Shown in pieces: positions 34,394 to 44,232 of a stretch of DNA of 64,000 bases. The notes under the pieces were generated by a model. The model did no database searches. It was not told the DNA's origin and worked only from the letters and a program-made list of their open reading frames with translations. A program made the position numbers and the translations under genes. Numbering within the stretch: the first letter of the stretch is position 1; each line of letters opens with the position of its first letter. The DNA lies in the NCBI GenBank assembly GCA_000750105.3, contig JPHH03000030.1, positions 124,001 to 188,000 on the forward strand. Reading direction: 5' to 3'. The stretch is from Tolypocladium sp. Sup5 PDA-1. Taxonomy: Eukaryota; Ascomycota; Sordariomycetes; Hypocreales; Ophiocordycipitaceae.

Positions 34394-36508
34394 CTACGTC
34401 TTGCCCACCGTGGCGATAACTAGTCTTGTAAATTCATCAAGCTGTCCGTACTGCACACGGCAAGCTCCATTGCTCTTTTGTTGAGGGTTGCCACTGGACT
34501 GGTGATCGCCATCGGCGCTGTCTGCACTAAACTGCTCAATGACCTGTTGCAGGGTAAGCCTGCTACGTGCAGTGACCTCTGGCGCCAGCTGGGCTTTGGC
34601 GGCCATCCACTCTTCGGCTGAGGACGCCTTCCATACAGCCTCCGGTGCAGGAAGAGCCATGTTTCGGACAAGATTGTCATCCAGAGGCTCGAAGTAATAT
34701 GAATCCTGCTTTTGGATCCTGCATGATAGCGTGTTGATGGTGTTGACGAGAAACACGGTTCTCCGTATGGTTTCGTTCATGATCCACTTTCTCCAGTTGA
34801 CTTCCTCGTGTTCCTCCCCAGTCGCCGACTGGAGATACTGCCGGATGAGCTGCCGTGTCATCTGCAGAAAGAGTCAATTGTCAGCTCCAACTTGTGGCAG
34901 ACACTCCAACCCCGGAGCATCATGGTAAGTTGGCTGTGTACAAGCATGATGGACATACCTTGAGAAAATACAAGTGCTGCAGTTCAGCTTGGCGCGCCTG
35001 GTCTGGACTGCTACTCACAAAGAACCCAAGAATCTGGTAAATACACATGGCGTGTACGACCGCCAGCATGTCGATATCCGAGCTGGGCCATTGATGCTAA
35101 GGCGTGTCAGAGTAAGCATGACTATGCTGGCGGTAATGATGGATGAAATGCAACTCACAAATCCTTTGACCAGCTTGCTACTTTCTTCGTTGATCAAGGA
35201 GTACACAAAGGTCTCACTCGTCGGGACAGAAGCATAGAAAGCACCGACGCAACAGAACGCCCTGGCCAACGGCTCTGCGACGTCCCCTGCGGCACAACGA
35301 TACAGCTTATGGTGCACAAATGGCGGGTATATACCTGGTCGTGTCATCGTCCTCGGGTACCCGCGGACGATGCGAACATTGTCATCGTCGGTGTTGAGTT
35401 TGTGGAAAGGGCACGAACGCTGTCGCTCGTTTGACTCGAAGCTTCTTCGAATCGGAACAGCAGACAAAGGAGCCTCGCCATATGTCGTCTTCACAGCTTC
35501 GTGCAGAGTTGCCCGTGTGCCATCATCTTCTTCAGTACTAGCCGAGGGCTTTGGATCGCTGGCGGCAAGATTTCCGGTTGGCGGTGCCATCCTCATGCCA
35601 AAACTGGGAGTCGAAGCCGGGGTATGCCGTGTTGTCGAGGCTGGTGATTGCTGCGAATTTGGCGCTGGGGTAATACGATTCCGAGTCAGTATCCCAAGGG
35701 AGCCGAGAAGGTCGAAGTTCAAGTCGTCATTGGCAATACCGGTCATGGCATTGCCATCATCCAGCTGAGCCGATATCGAGGCGTCAGTCGGCATGAATGG
35801 ACTCCTTGCAGGCCACGACCCGTTGCGCTGCCAACGAGACATGGCCTCGCCATTCTCGCTGGCGGTGGTGCCGAATGGATATACGTTTCGTCTAAGCCAG
35901 TCTGGGCTCATTGCAGCATCTCCGAAGCATGAGGGCCCGTCTGGCAATTGATCCGGAATGTTCTGCCTGGTATGCGGTGATCCCATAGGCCAGCTACCTA
36001 GGCTGAGATTTGACGTAGAAGACGGTACACGATTGTGCTGCAATTGCTGAATCGAGGACAGGGTCATCAAATTTGCGTTGGCGGCGCCACGGTCTGGTTC
36101 AGTCGAAGCCCTCATGTTGGCCTCAAACTCGGAGGCAGTGTCCGAACGCAAATCCCGAGAAGCTACATTCTCGCCCAGACTTGAGAATGCTTCGTTGGTA
36201 GAAAAGGGAAATTGCTGCTGGCTGACCCGGGAGTTGACGTCTGGTTGTTGCCTCTGCTGTTGGCCCTCGTGCTGGCGCTGGTTTTGTGGTTGTTGGTTCT
36301 GCTGCACTGATGTCTCGACGACGGTTGCGACGTACTGGCACCGTTTATTTCTGTTCATACAGCGAGAGCAGGACGGCGTGCCCAGGTCGCATCCAAGTTT
36401 TGAAGCAGCACAGGCGACGCACGACTTTTGCTTGGAAAGCCTTTGAAAACTTGAGGCTTGGGTACAGCGCTGCTGGTGTTTGTACCGGTATTCCTCTGCG
36501 TAAGACAT
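34394..36508 (-). CDS. Zn2Cys6 transcription factor, probable pathway regulator
   Basis: Three exons (36508-35159, 35096-34959, 34861-34394) encode 651 aa. The introns of 62 nt (GTGAGT..TTAG) and 97 nt (GTATGT..TGCAG) close the frame. The zinc cluster sits at about residues 30-58, CVACAASKLGCD..CSRCMNRNKRCQY, spaced C-x2-C-x6-C-x6-C-x2-C-x6-C. The CxxCAxSK form resembles AflR-type regulators of metabolite clusters. A Gln/Asn-rich, Ser-rich disordered region follows. A C-terminal helical regulatory domain has the stretches VVHAMCIYQILGFF, QARQAELQHLYFLKMTRQLI and WRKWIMNETIRRTVF. It should bind CG-rich sites in the nucleus. It is divergent from the aminodeoxychorismate synthase gene and central to the ligase-to-acetyltransferase group, as expected for a cluster-specific activator (inference). 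Confidence 0.9.
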
Positions 36509-37967
36509 GGGTCAACCGCCCCCAACGTCAGTCAATTGAGCTTGTGGGGGGTCACGGAGAGGTGTCTGGTGGCTTGTGGGCGATGGACCCAATGCCGGTG
36601 CACAAACAAGTCCATCGACTGGGCCGAACCAACACCGACGCCGGCAGCAAACGGTTCCATCTGGCACTCACTTTGAGAAAACTCCTTGGGGCAGTTCGCA
36701 CAGCGCCAGGGGCCTTGCCTGGAAACCTCTCTGGAGTCTCTGCCTCTGCGCGAGGCGGAATGGGCTCCCTTCAGCCCGTCGGGCTCGGAGCCAGCTACTT
36801 GCATCGCGCGGTGCTGGAGACTGGAGTCGACGTGCTCCGACGCCAGCGAAAAGATGGGTTGAAGCTGGGAGGACGGAGATGAGGGCGACGGGGTGCATCT
36901 AGATCCTAGATACGGAGTACCTCGGAGGAAACCAACTCCTCTGCCAAGCCCCTGCACGGTCTCGCAAGTCGATCTATGGATGTCATCATCAGCCCTGGCA
37001 GCCTCCGCGGTCACTTGCAGGTAGAATGGCTTCAGGCCATATTCACGCTACTGCAATGTGTATCTTTACAGCGAGTTATGCAACCAGGGAGTGCCACACC
37101 ATTCGCGTTTGACGATCGCAATGATAGTCCGTAGACGGCAACTAGTCGGTACGAAACAGGACATGGAATGATGGCGCAACCAACACGCAGCGTAAGATGG
37201 TACCCTAGCCGGGCGACGAATCCCTCCGACGGTCCCGGCTGCGAAGCGAGCTCCGTGAATCATATTGGACCCCAACGAATACCCCAGCAACTTTCCCTTC
37301 GCACAGCCCACCAAGACCCTGACTTTCGATAATTGCCCTTTTGACTTCTCAAACGGTCCCTTGGCGGCACCTTCAGCCGCGGATCGCGACTGCACCGTGC
37401 TATCAATAAGCAACTAGGCCTCGGAGTTGCTTCAACTCCCTGTCATGGAAACGATACGCAGCTGTCAGCCCCGTCGGATTAGTGCGATTAAACGTCAACA
37501 TCCCAGCGTGAGCGATATTGCGTATGCCCGACGCATCTCGTCATGGGGCAAGTCGTCTCATCTTTTGCGCAGATGACAGCATCGAGACGGCTTGTTTGAG
37601 TATAGCATGCTCGGCGTCTAGCCGTAACAGCAAACCGGAGGGAGTGGGTAACCATGAGGCGAGCTTTTCTTACGTCCGACTAGTATCGCGTTCGCATCAG
37701 GGCAAACGGCGAAGATTGTTGTCAAGGATTGGGGCGTGTTTGATCTAGCTACATGTCTGTATGTCGACATCTACGTGTCGAACAGACCAAGCCGGGAGCC
37801 GAGTGCCTAGTGCTTGGTATTTCCAAAAGCATATTAAATGTGTCATAAGCGCACATGTGCTTCTGGGAGTGCCACCATAGAAACGCCTGTCTCGTACTTG
37901 GTCACTCAAAGATCTTTGGCCACAAATCAATTCGTCACTGATCCTTTGTTCCCCATTAGTCGCCAAT
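36509..37967. promoter_or_regulatory. Divergent promoter region, regulator / PABA synthase
   Basis: About 1.46 kb between the two divergent starts. GC-rich frames on both strands at 36530-37010 lack motifs. The 400 bp before 37968 are plain intergenic sequence. The region is a natural place for autoregulation by the adjacent Zn2Cys6 protein, but I could not identify its site. Confidence 0.4.
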
Positions 37968-40732
37968 ATGGGCACGATTAAGGTCCTGATCATTGATCAC
38001 TACGACTCTTACACCAACAACATCCTGCAGCTACTTCAAGGAACTCAGGAGGGGCCAGAGGGCAGCCTGTACCCTCAATGGAGTGTAACGATTGTCCGTT
38101 TTGACCAGTTCTCATGGTATGTGCCTCACAGTTATCTCAGTCGTGATCGACTTGCCATAGGGCATGCACTCATGAAACTATGACGATAGGGAGCGCTTCA
38201 CGTCTGAAATACTTCCATCGTTGGATGCAATCATCCTATCTCCTGGACCTGGCACTCCGGAAAGAGAGGCTGACTTTGGATTCAACTCCAAACTCATCAG
38301 AGAAGTCAACATCCCCATCCTGGGAATCTGCCTTGGTCACCAGGGCATTGGGACTTCGTTTGGCGCCAGCATCACTCACACTCCCAACATTAAGCACGGC
38401 CAGATATGTGAAGTGCACCACAAGAGTATCGGCGTGCTCAAGGGTCTACCACAAAGGTTTGATGGCGTAAGGTACAACAGTCTGGTGCTCAACATTGACA
38501 GTACGTTTTGCCATCTTTCCATTGCCTGTTGCAAGAATCTAAGCCGCTGACATCAATATCCAACGCTTTAGGCCTACCATCAGAGCTCGAGGTGACTGCT
38601 TGGACATACGACCAGGAAGATCCATCAAGGAAAGTCCTGATGGGACTTCAACACCGCGAACGCCCGGTCTTTGGTACTCAGTGGCACCCAGAAAGCGTCT
38701 GCTCATCTCATGGCAAGACGATTGTCCAGAACTTCCGTGAAATCGTTCTCGATTTTTGGGCGACAAGCACGCCCAGAAACCACTGGACCAAGAGACAGGT
38801 TCTTGTCAACGCATCCCTGCCCGAGCACATACGTAAAGAGAACGTTGTTGTCGAGCAAACACACAGAGCCCCGCAACTCGAGGTGCCTCTCAATGGCCAA
38901 GACGCTCCACTGGCAAAGACATCTCCATACTTCGTCAGATCTACCACAATCGGACAAGGGCCAGCTCCGCAAGTTGTATTTCAGACTCTACTGAGGGGAA
39001 CATCTCTGGATGGAGAAGCGTGGCTTGACAGCGCCAAGGTACGCCGATCTGAACTACCATGTGTGTTAAAAGCAGCATGTTCATATAGACTGACCCATAC
39101 ACAGGTCCGCGATTCGCACTCCCGAAACTCGTATCTTGCCGCAGCAGCCTTCACGTTGAGCTACTCATCTGAATCTCGTGTCCTATCCGTCCACCAACAC
39201 GGTGTGCCAATCAAGTCAGAGAAGCTCTCTGTACCATACTGGACCTGGTTGGATCAATTTCACCAGGAAGTCATCCTGGATAATACAAACTCCATCTCGT
39301 CCGAGTTCCTCAACCAAGAGACAGAGGTTGGTCAGCCCCTTCTCCAGGTTGGCCTCATTGGATACTTTGGCTATGAGTTGAAGCGGGAATCGCTTCCCGG
39401 TTATCATTACGTCCCGCCAGAGACGCAAGAAGATGACACAGAGCACTCTGATAGCGAATTACTATTCGCCAGCACCGTGCTGCGATTGGACAACTACACA
39501 GGAGAGTGGACAGTTTTCAGCCTAATTCGCCGGGGCGAAGAAGACCCCATCGGTGAGGCCATTGGTGCCACAAGCAAGATCGGCATCGACGAGGAAGAGT
39601 TTGCTTCATTCCTGGCGCGACTTCGGGACGTTTTCGCCGCACCCCCTTCTCCGCCACATATTGAGCCTCATCCTCTACCAGAGTTTGTTGCTCTCGACGA
39701 CGGAGACTCCTATGCTGAGACCATCAGAGCTGCAAAGGAAGCCATCAAAGAAGGGGAGACATACGAGCTTACCTTAACAACAAAGTTCAAGGCAGAGAGC
39801 CCCAAGGTCGATGCATACGCTCTGTATTTGGACTTGAGAGCACGCAATCCAGCCCCGTATTCCGCCTTTATACATTTCGCTGCCCACGACAAGACTATTC
39901 TGTCTTCCTCCCCTGAACGGTTCATCTCGGTAGATGGCGACGGCGTTGCCGAGATGAAGCCAATCAAGGGAACCTTGGCTGTCAGTCCCGATTTCGAAGA
40001 GAACGAGCGGAGGAAGCATCAGCTGGCAACAGATGTGAAGGAGCTAGCCGAGAACTTGATGGTAGGAGCCTGAAACGATGACTACATGCATGCTAAATGC
40101 GTGCTTACTCGGCGCGACAGATTGTTGACCTCATACGATCCGATCTCCATAACATTTCACCGTCGAGCTCAATAACTGTTCCGAAGCTGCTGCATGTCGA
40201 ATCATATCAGACTGTCCACCAGGTACGTCTCAACTCCCAAAACCTCACCGCAGGCTAAACAAGTCCGATCTAACAAGCCTCTAAGCTCGTCACGACAATT
40301 CAATCCCATATCGCCCCCTCCGTGGGTGGCGTCAAAGTCATTGAGCGCTGCTTCCCCCCTGGCTCCATGACTGGCGCACCGAAGCTTCGCTCCGTGCAAA
40401 TCCTCGACTCGCTCGAGAACCACCGCGAGCGTGGCATCTACGCAGGCAGCATCGGGTACGTCTGCGCCAGCGGCACCGTCGATCAGTCTGTCGTGATTCG
40501 AACCATTGTCAAGTCGGGTCAGGAACTCGAGCTCGGCGCTGGCGGGGCGATTACGTGGTTGAGCGAGGAGGATAAGGAATGGGAGGAAGTTATGGTGAAG
40601 GCGAACGCTGTTGCACTGGCTCTTCCGAGAAAGGCGGAGGCAGAGGTGGCTGTCGGTAACATCGAGGCGTTTATAGAGGGGAAGAGCTATTTGGAGCACG
40701 AGCAAGGGCTTCATGCTGCTATGAGTGTTTAG
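37968..40732 (+). CDS. Bifunctional aminodeoxychorismate (PABA) synthase
   Basis: Six exons (37968-38116, 38190-38500, 38572-39038, 39105-40061, 40121-40222, 40286-40732) encode 810 aa; all introns are GT..AG and the frame closes. The intron at 39039-39104 is 66 nt and would read through, but homology (WLDSAK joined to VRDSHSRN) supports removal. The N-terminal glutamine amidotransferase (PabA-like) has the nucleophile in GICLGHQG (Cys near 97) and GTQWHPES (His/Glu near 192-194). The C-terminal chorismate-binding domain (PabB-like) has SSSPERF, MKPIKGT near 597, VDLIRSDLHN and PPGSMTGAPK. The Lys in PIKGT is the PabB active-site residue; anthranilate synthases have PIAGT. The product should therefore be 4-amino-4-deoxychorismate, precursor of p-aminobenzoate. 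It could serve folate synthesis or a metabolite; the flanking regulator and DAHP synthase suggest the latter. Confidence 0.93.
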
Positions 40733-41656
40733 AGAGCGGGCTTTGTATCCACAGGTACTTTGTAAACAGTTCGACAACACACCAAGACTCCTAGTGCTCC
40801 GTATCTGAACAGCGGTTCCATTTGACCTTACTACAACCTTACTACAACCTTACTTTTGCCTGTCACATAGGAATTCTGTCGATGCGGGACGTCCGTTAAC
40901 CAGAACTGCGCTTTTGGCTATTCTGTGAGCAGCTGCGTTCCGGGGGGCTCCACGCATGAGCTGAGCACTCACATTGCCGGACTGAGTGGTGCTTTGTGTC
41001 AATGAAGTCACGCAGTCGTACAGGTGTTCAAAGGACGGGACAAAGACACTTACATTGCTGAATCAAGTACGTAACTGCAGCTACTTACGGGTCGAACAAA
41101 GACGCTGCTCAAGCTCTGCAGCTCCTCCATCATTAGACTCAGCATCGACTTAGGAGCACGAGAAGCTCCGCGTTCCTCAAGCATCTGTCATCATACCAGT
41201 ACGGTGGGGTCCGTTTTACGTGTCCGGTTTTTTGTGTCAATTTTCTTCAACACTGGATTGATAATAATACCATTTGGCTGAAAGTGGCTTATCCAACCTG
41301 TGGCTAGCGCCGTCACGTACTTCGTTTGCAATGCTCCAACAGCCAGGCGCAGCCTGGGTTACTACCTGTTGGTGGACAGTAACACTAAGTTGGTATCCTG
41401 AAACGACCCACCAACGGGTAAGCTCGATGAGTCATTTATTATTGCCTGCTTTCTAATCTAGTCACAGACCCATCCACTGTCACAAATGCTTTTCCTCCTT
41501 CAACCCAAAATACGCTGGAAGCCTTCCTTCCCGAAGATGGCCCCCTAACTGGCTCTTTCCCAGTATGCCCAGATCGAAGCTACCTGCTTACCACCCGTGA
41601 AAACAATTATTGTTAGACAATAGCCTCTCGCAGCGCCTCGTTCTAGAAGAATCGCA
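40733..41656. other. Intergenic with a dispersed repeat
   Basis: About 0.9 kb without a gene. A TACTACAACCT direct repeat occurs near 40828-40853. The stretch 40963-41203 is one copy of a dispersed repeat listed separately. The last 200 bp lead into the acetyltransferase gene. Confidence 0.4.
40963..41203 (+). repeat. Dispersed repeat copy 1 (partner at 46551-46804)
   Basis: This segment aligns end to end with 46551-46804 in the same orientation. Shared words include CTCACATTGC, GACAAAGAC/GACAAAGACC, CTGCTCAAG, CTGCAG, ACTCAGCAT, CATCTG and ACCAGTAC, in the same order with scattered mismatches. I see no open frame and no clear terminal repeats. It may be a non-autonomous transposon or an old duplication. 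Confidence 0.6.
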
Positions 41657-42229
41657 ATGGCAGCTTTGTCAGATCGAATTTTCACATCTCGCCCTGCCAC
41701 CACCGAAGACCTTCCTGCCCTACTCTCCCTTATGTCTATCTCGGTTTCCCGCCTGTGCGCTGCGAACCACACCCCGTCGCAAATCTCCTCCATGATTCAG
41801 ACAATCGACGGTCGCTACAATACCCTCATCAACGAATCAAGTTATTTCGTTATCTGCGCCCACGATCGCCCGAATCAGATCATAGCCAGCGGCGGCTGGA
41901 ACGTCTCCAGGACGTCTTACTCCACAAAGACTAACCCCGGCTCAGACCTTGCGGCGAAAGGATCGTTCGAGCCTGGGGGCTGCATTGTGCAGATTCGCGG
42001 CATTTATGTGCACCCCGAGTGGATTAGGAGAGGGCTAGGCACTCGTTTGGTAAGGGAATGCGAGGCTGCCGCTCAAACACGTGCTAGGGTTTCCAAGTTT
42101 GAACTAGATTCAACTATAAACGCTATGCCACTATATGAAAGCTGTGGTTATGTACAAGCCGGTGAGAAGTTTATTGAGTTGCCGGCCGCTGAGGATTTAA
42201 AAGTGGTAAAGATGCATAAGTGGATTTAG
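41657..42229 (+). CDS. GNAT-family N-acetyltransferase
   Basis: A single exon encodes 190 aa. The GNAT fold is visible: an N-terminal RPATTEDLPALLSLM, then a central strand with YFVICAHDRPNQIIASGGW. The acetyl-CoA-binding motif A follows: QIRGIYVHPEWIRRGLGTRLVRECEAAA, with R-R-G-L-G-T holding the pyrophosphate. A late segment is FELDSTINAMPLYESCGYV. It transfers an acetyl group from acetyl-CoA to an amine, in the cytosol. Next to a PABA synthase, an arylamine or amino-acid acceptor would fit and could detoxify or mask an amine intermediate. GNAT proteins are, however, too varied for a substrate call. The 3' flank quickly becomes AT-rich. It is the last gene of the proposed group. Confidence 0.85.
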   Translation: MAALSDRIFTSRPATTEDLPALLSLMSISVSRLCAANHTPSQISSMIQTIDGRYNTLINESSYFVICAHDRPNQIIASGGWNVSRTSYSTKTNPGSDLAAKGSFEPGGCIVQIRGIYVHPEWIRRGLGTRLVRECEAAAQTRARVSKFELDSTINAMPLYESCGYVQAGEKFIELPAAEDLKVVKMHKWI

Positions 42230-42645
42230 GGATTTTATTTTATTTCAGTACTTCCCCTAGCTTTTCTTACATATATGCCACTATTGGATTTTAGTGCTAG
42301 GTTAGGCCAGTACTTGATAGTCCCTAACAGTGGCAGGCAGAATATCGCGCAAAAAGACAGTGCCTAGTTAATGTAAGGCTATGAAAATAGCCTATATGAA
42401 GCTACGGAACGCAGGTGGCCATGGATCTAGCAGGTAAAAAGACTCCCGATTTGTCTATCTATAGCTGGGTCAAGACCTAGCTTCTTATAGTTGGCTGACG
42501 AGCTGTATTTGCTCCTTAATGCGGTCAAGTGAGCTGCTGTGGGGTTGAGTGAGTGTGTTGCCTATGAAGAGACTTGATAACTCTCGCTGGAGCTGGACTG
42601 TTTCCGGCATAGGGCGCGGTGTCTTCAGCTGCGTGGGCGATGGGG
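42230..42645. other. AT-rich intergenic stretch
   Basis: About 0.4 kb downstream of the acetyltransferase. TA-rich at 42230-42420, suggesting mild RIP-like decay. No gene is supported. Confidence 0.4.
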
Positions 42646-43047
42646 TTAGAAGCGCTTCCTATTCCCTGCGGCGTTTGACGATGAAGTCCTTCCACGGGCT
42701 CGGTCTTCGGCGTGCTGGCGGTCTAGTTGCTGTATTATACGGAGGAACTCATCATGAAGGACTCTGATACATTCTTGCTCGCGCTCGGCGGCTCCTTGAG
42801 AATCCAGATCATTCAACGTGCGCCGGACCTCAGCAGGTGGAACTCTAACCGCCTGTTCCCGGGTGTCATAATGCGAGTAACACCTCTGTACCATTGGTCG
42901 ACCTTGCGTTTCAACCATATCTCGAAGAGACGTCGGGGTCGGAGCCGTTTAACAACGATTGTCCTCTTGGAATGTTGCTCTATCTTTGTCGACCAAAAGT
43001 TCGTAGCGCAAGCAGCCTGCATCTCGCCGTCCTCCAACTTCGCCATG
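42646..43047 (-). pseudogene. Possible broken gene fragment, unknown
   Basis: One minus-strand frame stays open over the whole segment apart from a single TAA near 42954. On either side it reads like helical protein: LRYELLVDKDRATFQED before the stop and RTLNDLDSQGAAEREQEC, then HDEFLRIIQQLDRQHAEDRA after it. A good branch and acceptor (TGACTAACG..GACAG) lie just upstream at about 43050-43070. It could be the 3' end of the secreted-protein gene at 43550, joined by introns, or an unrelated remnant. I do not recognise a family. Confidence 0.35.
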
Positions 43048-43184
43048 GCTGCCTGTCATATACGTTAGTCAGAGGGCATCATTATACTGACGCTCTTTGA
43101 GGGCACTCACACCGGAGAAGGCTCCTGCGGATTAGTTTTTCGCAGGTTGTGCCTTCGACGGGGATGCGTGTAAAGGTCGTCACT

Positions 43185-43550
43185 CTAGAGCCCGCATCCC
43201 GACCCCGAAGGGTAAGTACGGCCCAGTTTCTTCCTCGGCCCAAGAGGCGACCCCGGGGTGCCCGGTATACTCGCACCCTTCAGCTTCGGACGTGGGCTGT
43301 TGAGCTCTGGAAGCCCGCCAGGGAGATTCTTAACCGGCATTCCTCCCCCACTAGGAGACATCCCCGGTGGCCTGAGTCCGTCCCCGCCGTACACGTTAGA
43401 AAGGCCTTTCTTGATTTGGTCCGCTACCCTCCCAAGATTCGGCTTGTCTTGAAAAGGCGGCGGCGCTCGACCAAAGATCGATGGGCTTTCTGCAGGCCAA
43501 GCGGTGACCAGTCCTAAAGGAACAGCGAGGAGTATTGTTGCGAGTTTCAT
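43185..43550 (-). CDS. Putative small secreted protein
   Basis: An open frame of 121 aa starts with a clear signal peptide: M-K-L, then about 13 hydrophobic residues ending VTAWPAE. The mature part is Pro/Gly/Lys-rich (LRPPGMSPSGGG, GTPGSPLGPRKK) and low in Cys. The true 3' end is uncertain. A donor-like GTACTT near 43219 and a strong branch/acceptor (AAACTAATCCGCAG) near 43128 suggest an intron, which would continue the protein as RAFSG and on into the fragment at 42646-43047. No domain is recognised. It would be exported. Neighbours give no functional hint. Confidence 0.45.
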   Translation of the reverse strand: MKLATILLAVPLGLVTAWPAESPSIFGRAPPPFQDKPNLGRVADQIKKGLSNVYGGDGLRPPGMSPSGGGMPVKNLPGGLPELNSPRPKLKGASIPGTPGSPLGPRKKLGRTYPSGSGCGL

Positions 43551-44232
43551 TTTAGCGACGTCTTCGCAAACGATACTTGCAGCAGCAAGTAAGATTTAAT
43601 AATTTTGACGAAAGTTGCAAAATCAGACGGTAGGACCCTACCTATGTGGTATTTGAGTCAGCGTCCCTCACACATCGGCCATGAACTTATAGGTAGAATT
43701 TTCAGCCCATCCTACAATATAACTACAGGGGTTATAAAATCAACCATTTTCTGCACGAACCTGCGGTCGGCAGATTTTATGAACGGGGACTCCGGTCGGC
43801 TGATTTTTACGAAGTTTATATGGGGACTTGCGGTGGCCTGGTTTTTATATATGGGGACTTGCGGTCGATTTAAGCTTTGCTTAATGCACTACTAGATGGT
43901 AATAGACATTTAATCTAATAGACCTTATTAAAGTAATCGGGCCAAGACACCGTTTCCACATTTATAGTAGAAATACGAATTACCATATGAGGCTATCCAC
44001 ATCCCGGCCTTGTGTGTAAAAATGTGACAGTCATCTTAAGTTCATATCCTATTAACTCATCTATGCCATCGCAACAAAGATCTACATAGTGCTAGATGCT
44101 TACACTATACCAGCATCATCCTACCTGCTACTTGGACCTCTTTATATCAAGTTTTCTAAGATTTCTTGGCATCGGATTATCAACCAGTGTCTTTCAGTGC
44201 CTATTGTCCGTCGCGGCTCGGCAGTAGAAGCC
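43551..44232. other. AT-rich intergenic stretch with short imperfect tandem repeats
   Basis: At 43755-43870 a unit of about 40 bp recurs roughly three times (core GGGGACTTGCGGTCGG with GATTTTTA or GGTTTTTA spacers). The rest is AT-rich and gene-free. It precedes the coiled-coil secreted protein gene. Confidence 0.5.

Noticed and set aside
36532..37014. 160-codon minus-strand frame upstream of the regulator
   Set aside because: No motif, overlaps the divergent promoter region, and the regulator already has a good start with its zinc cluster near the N-terminus.
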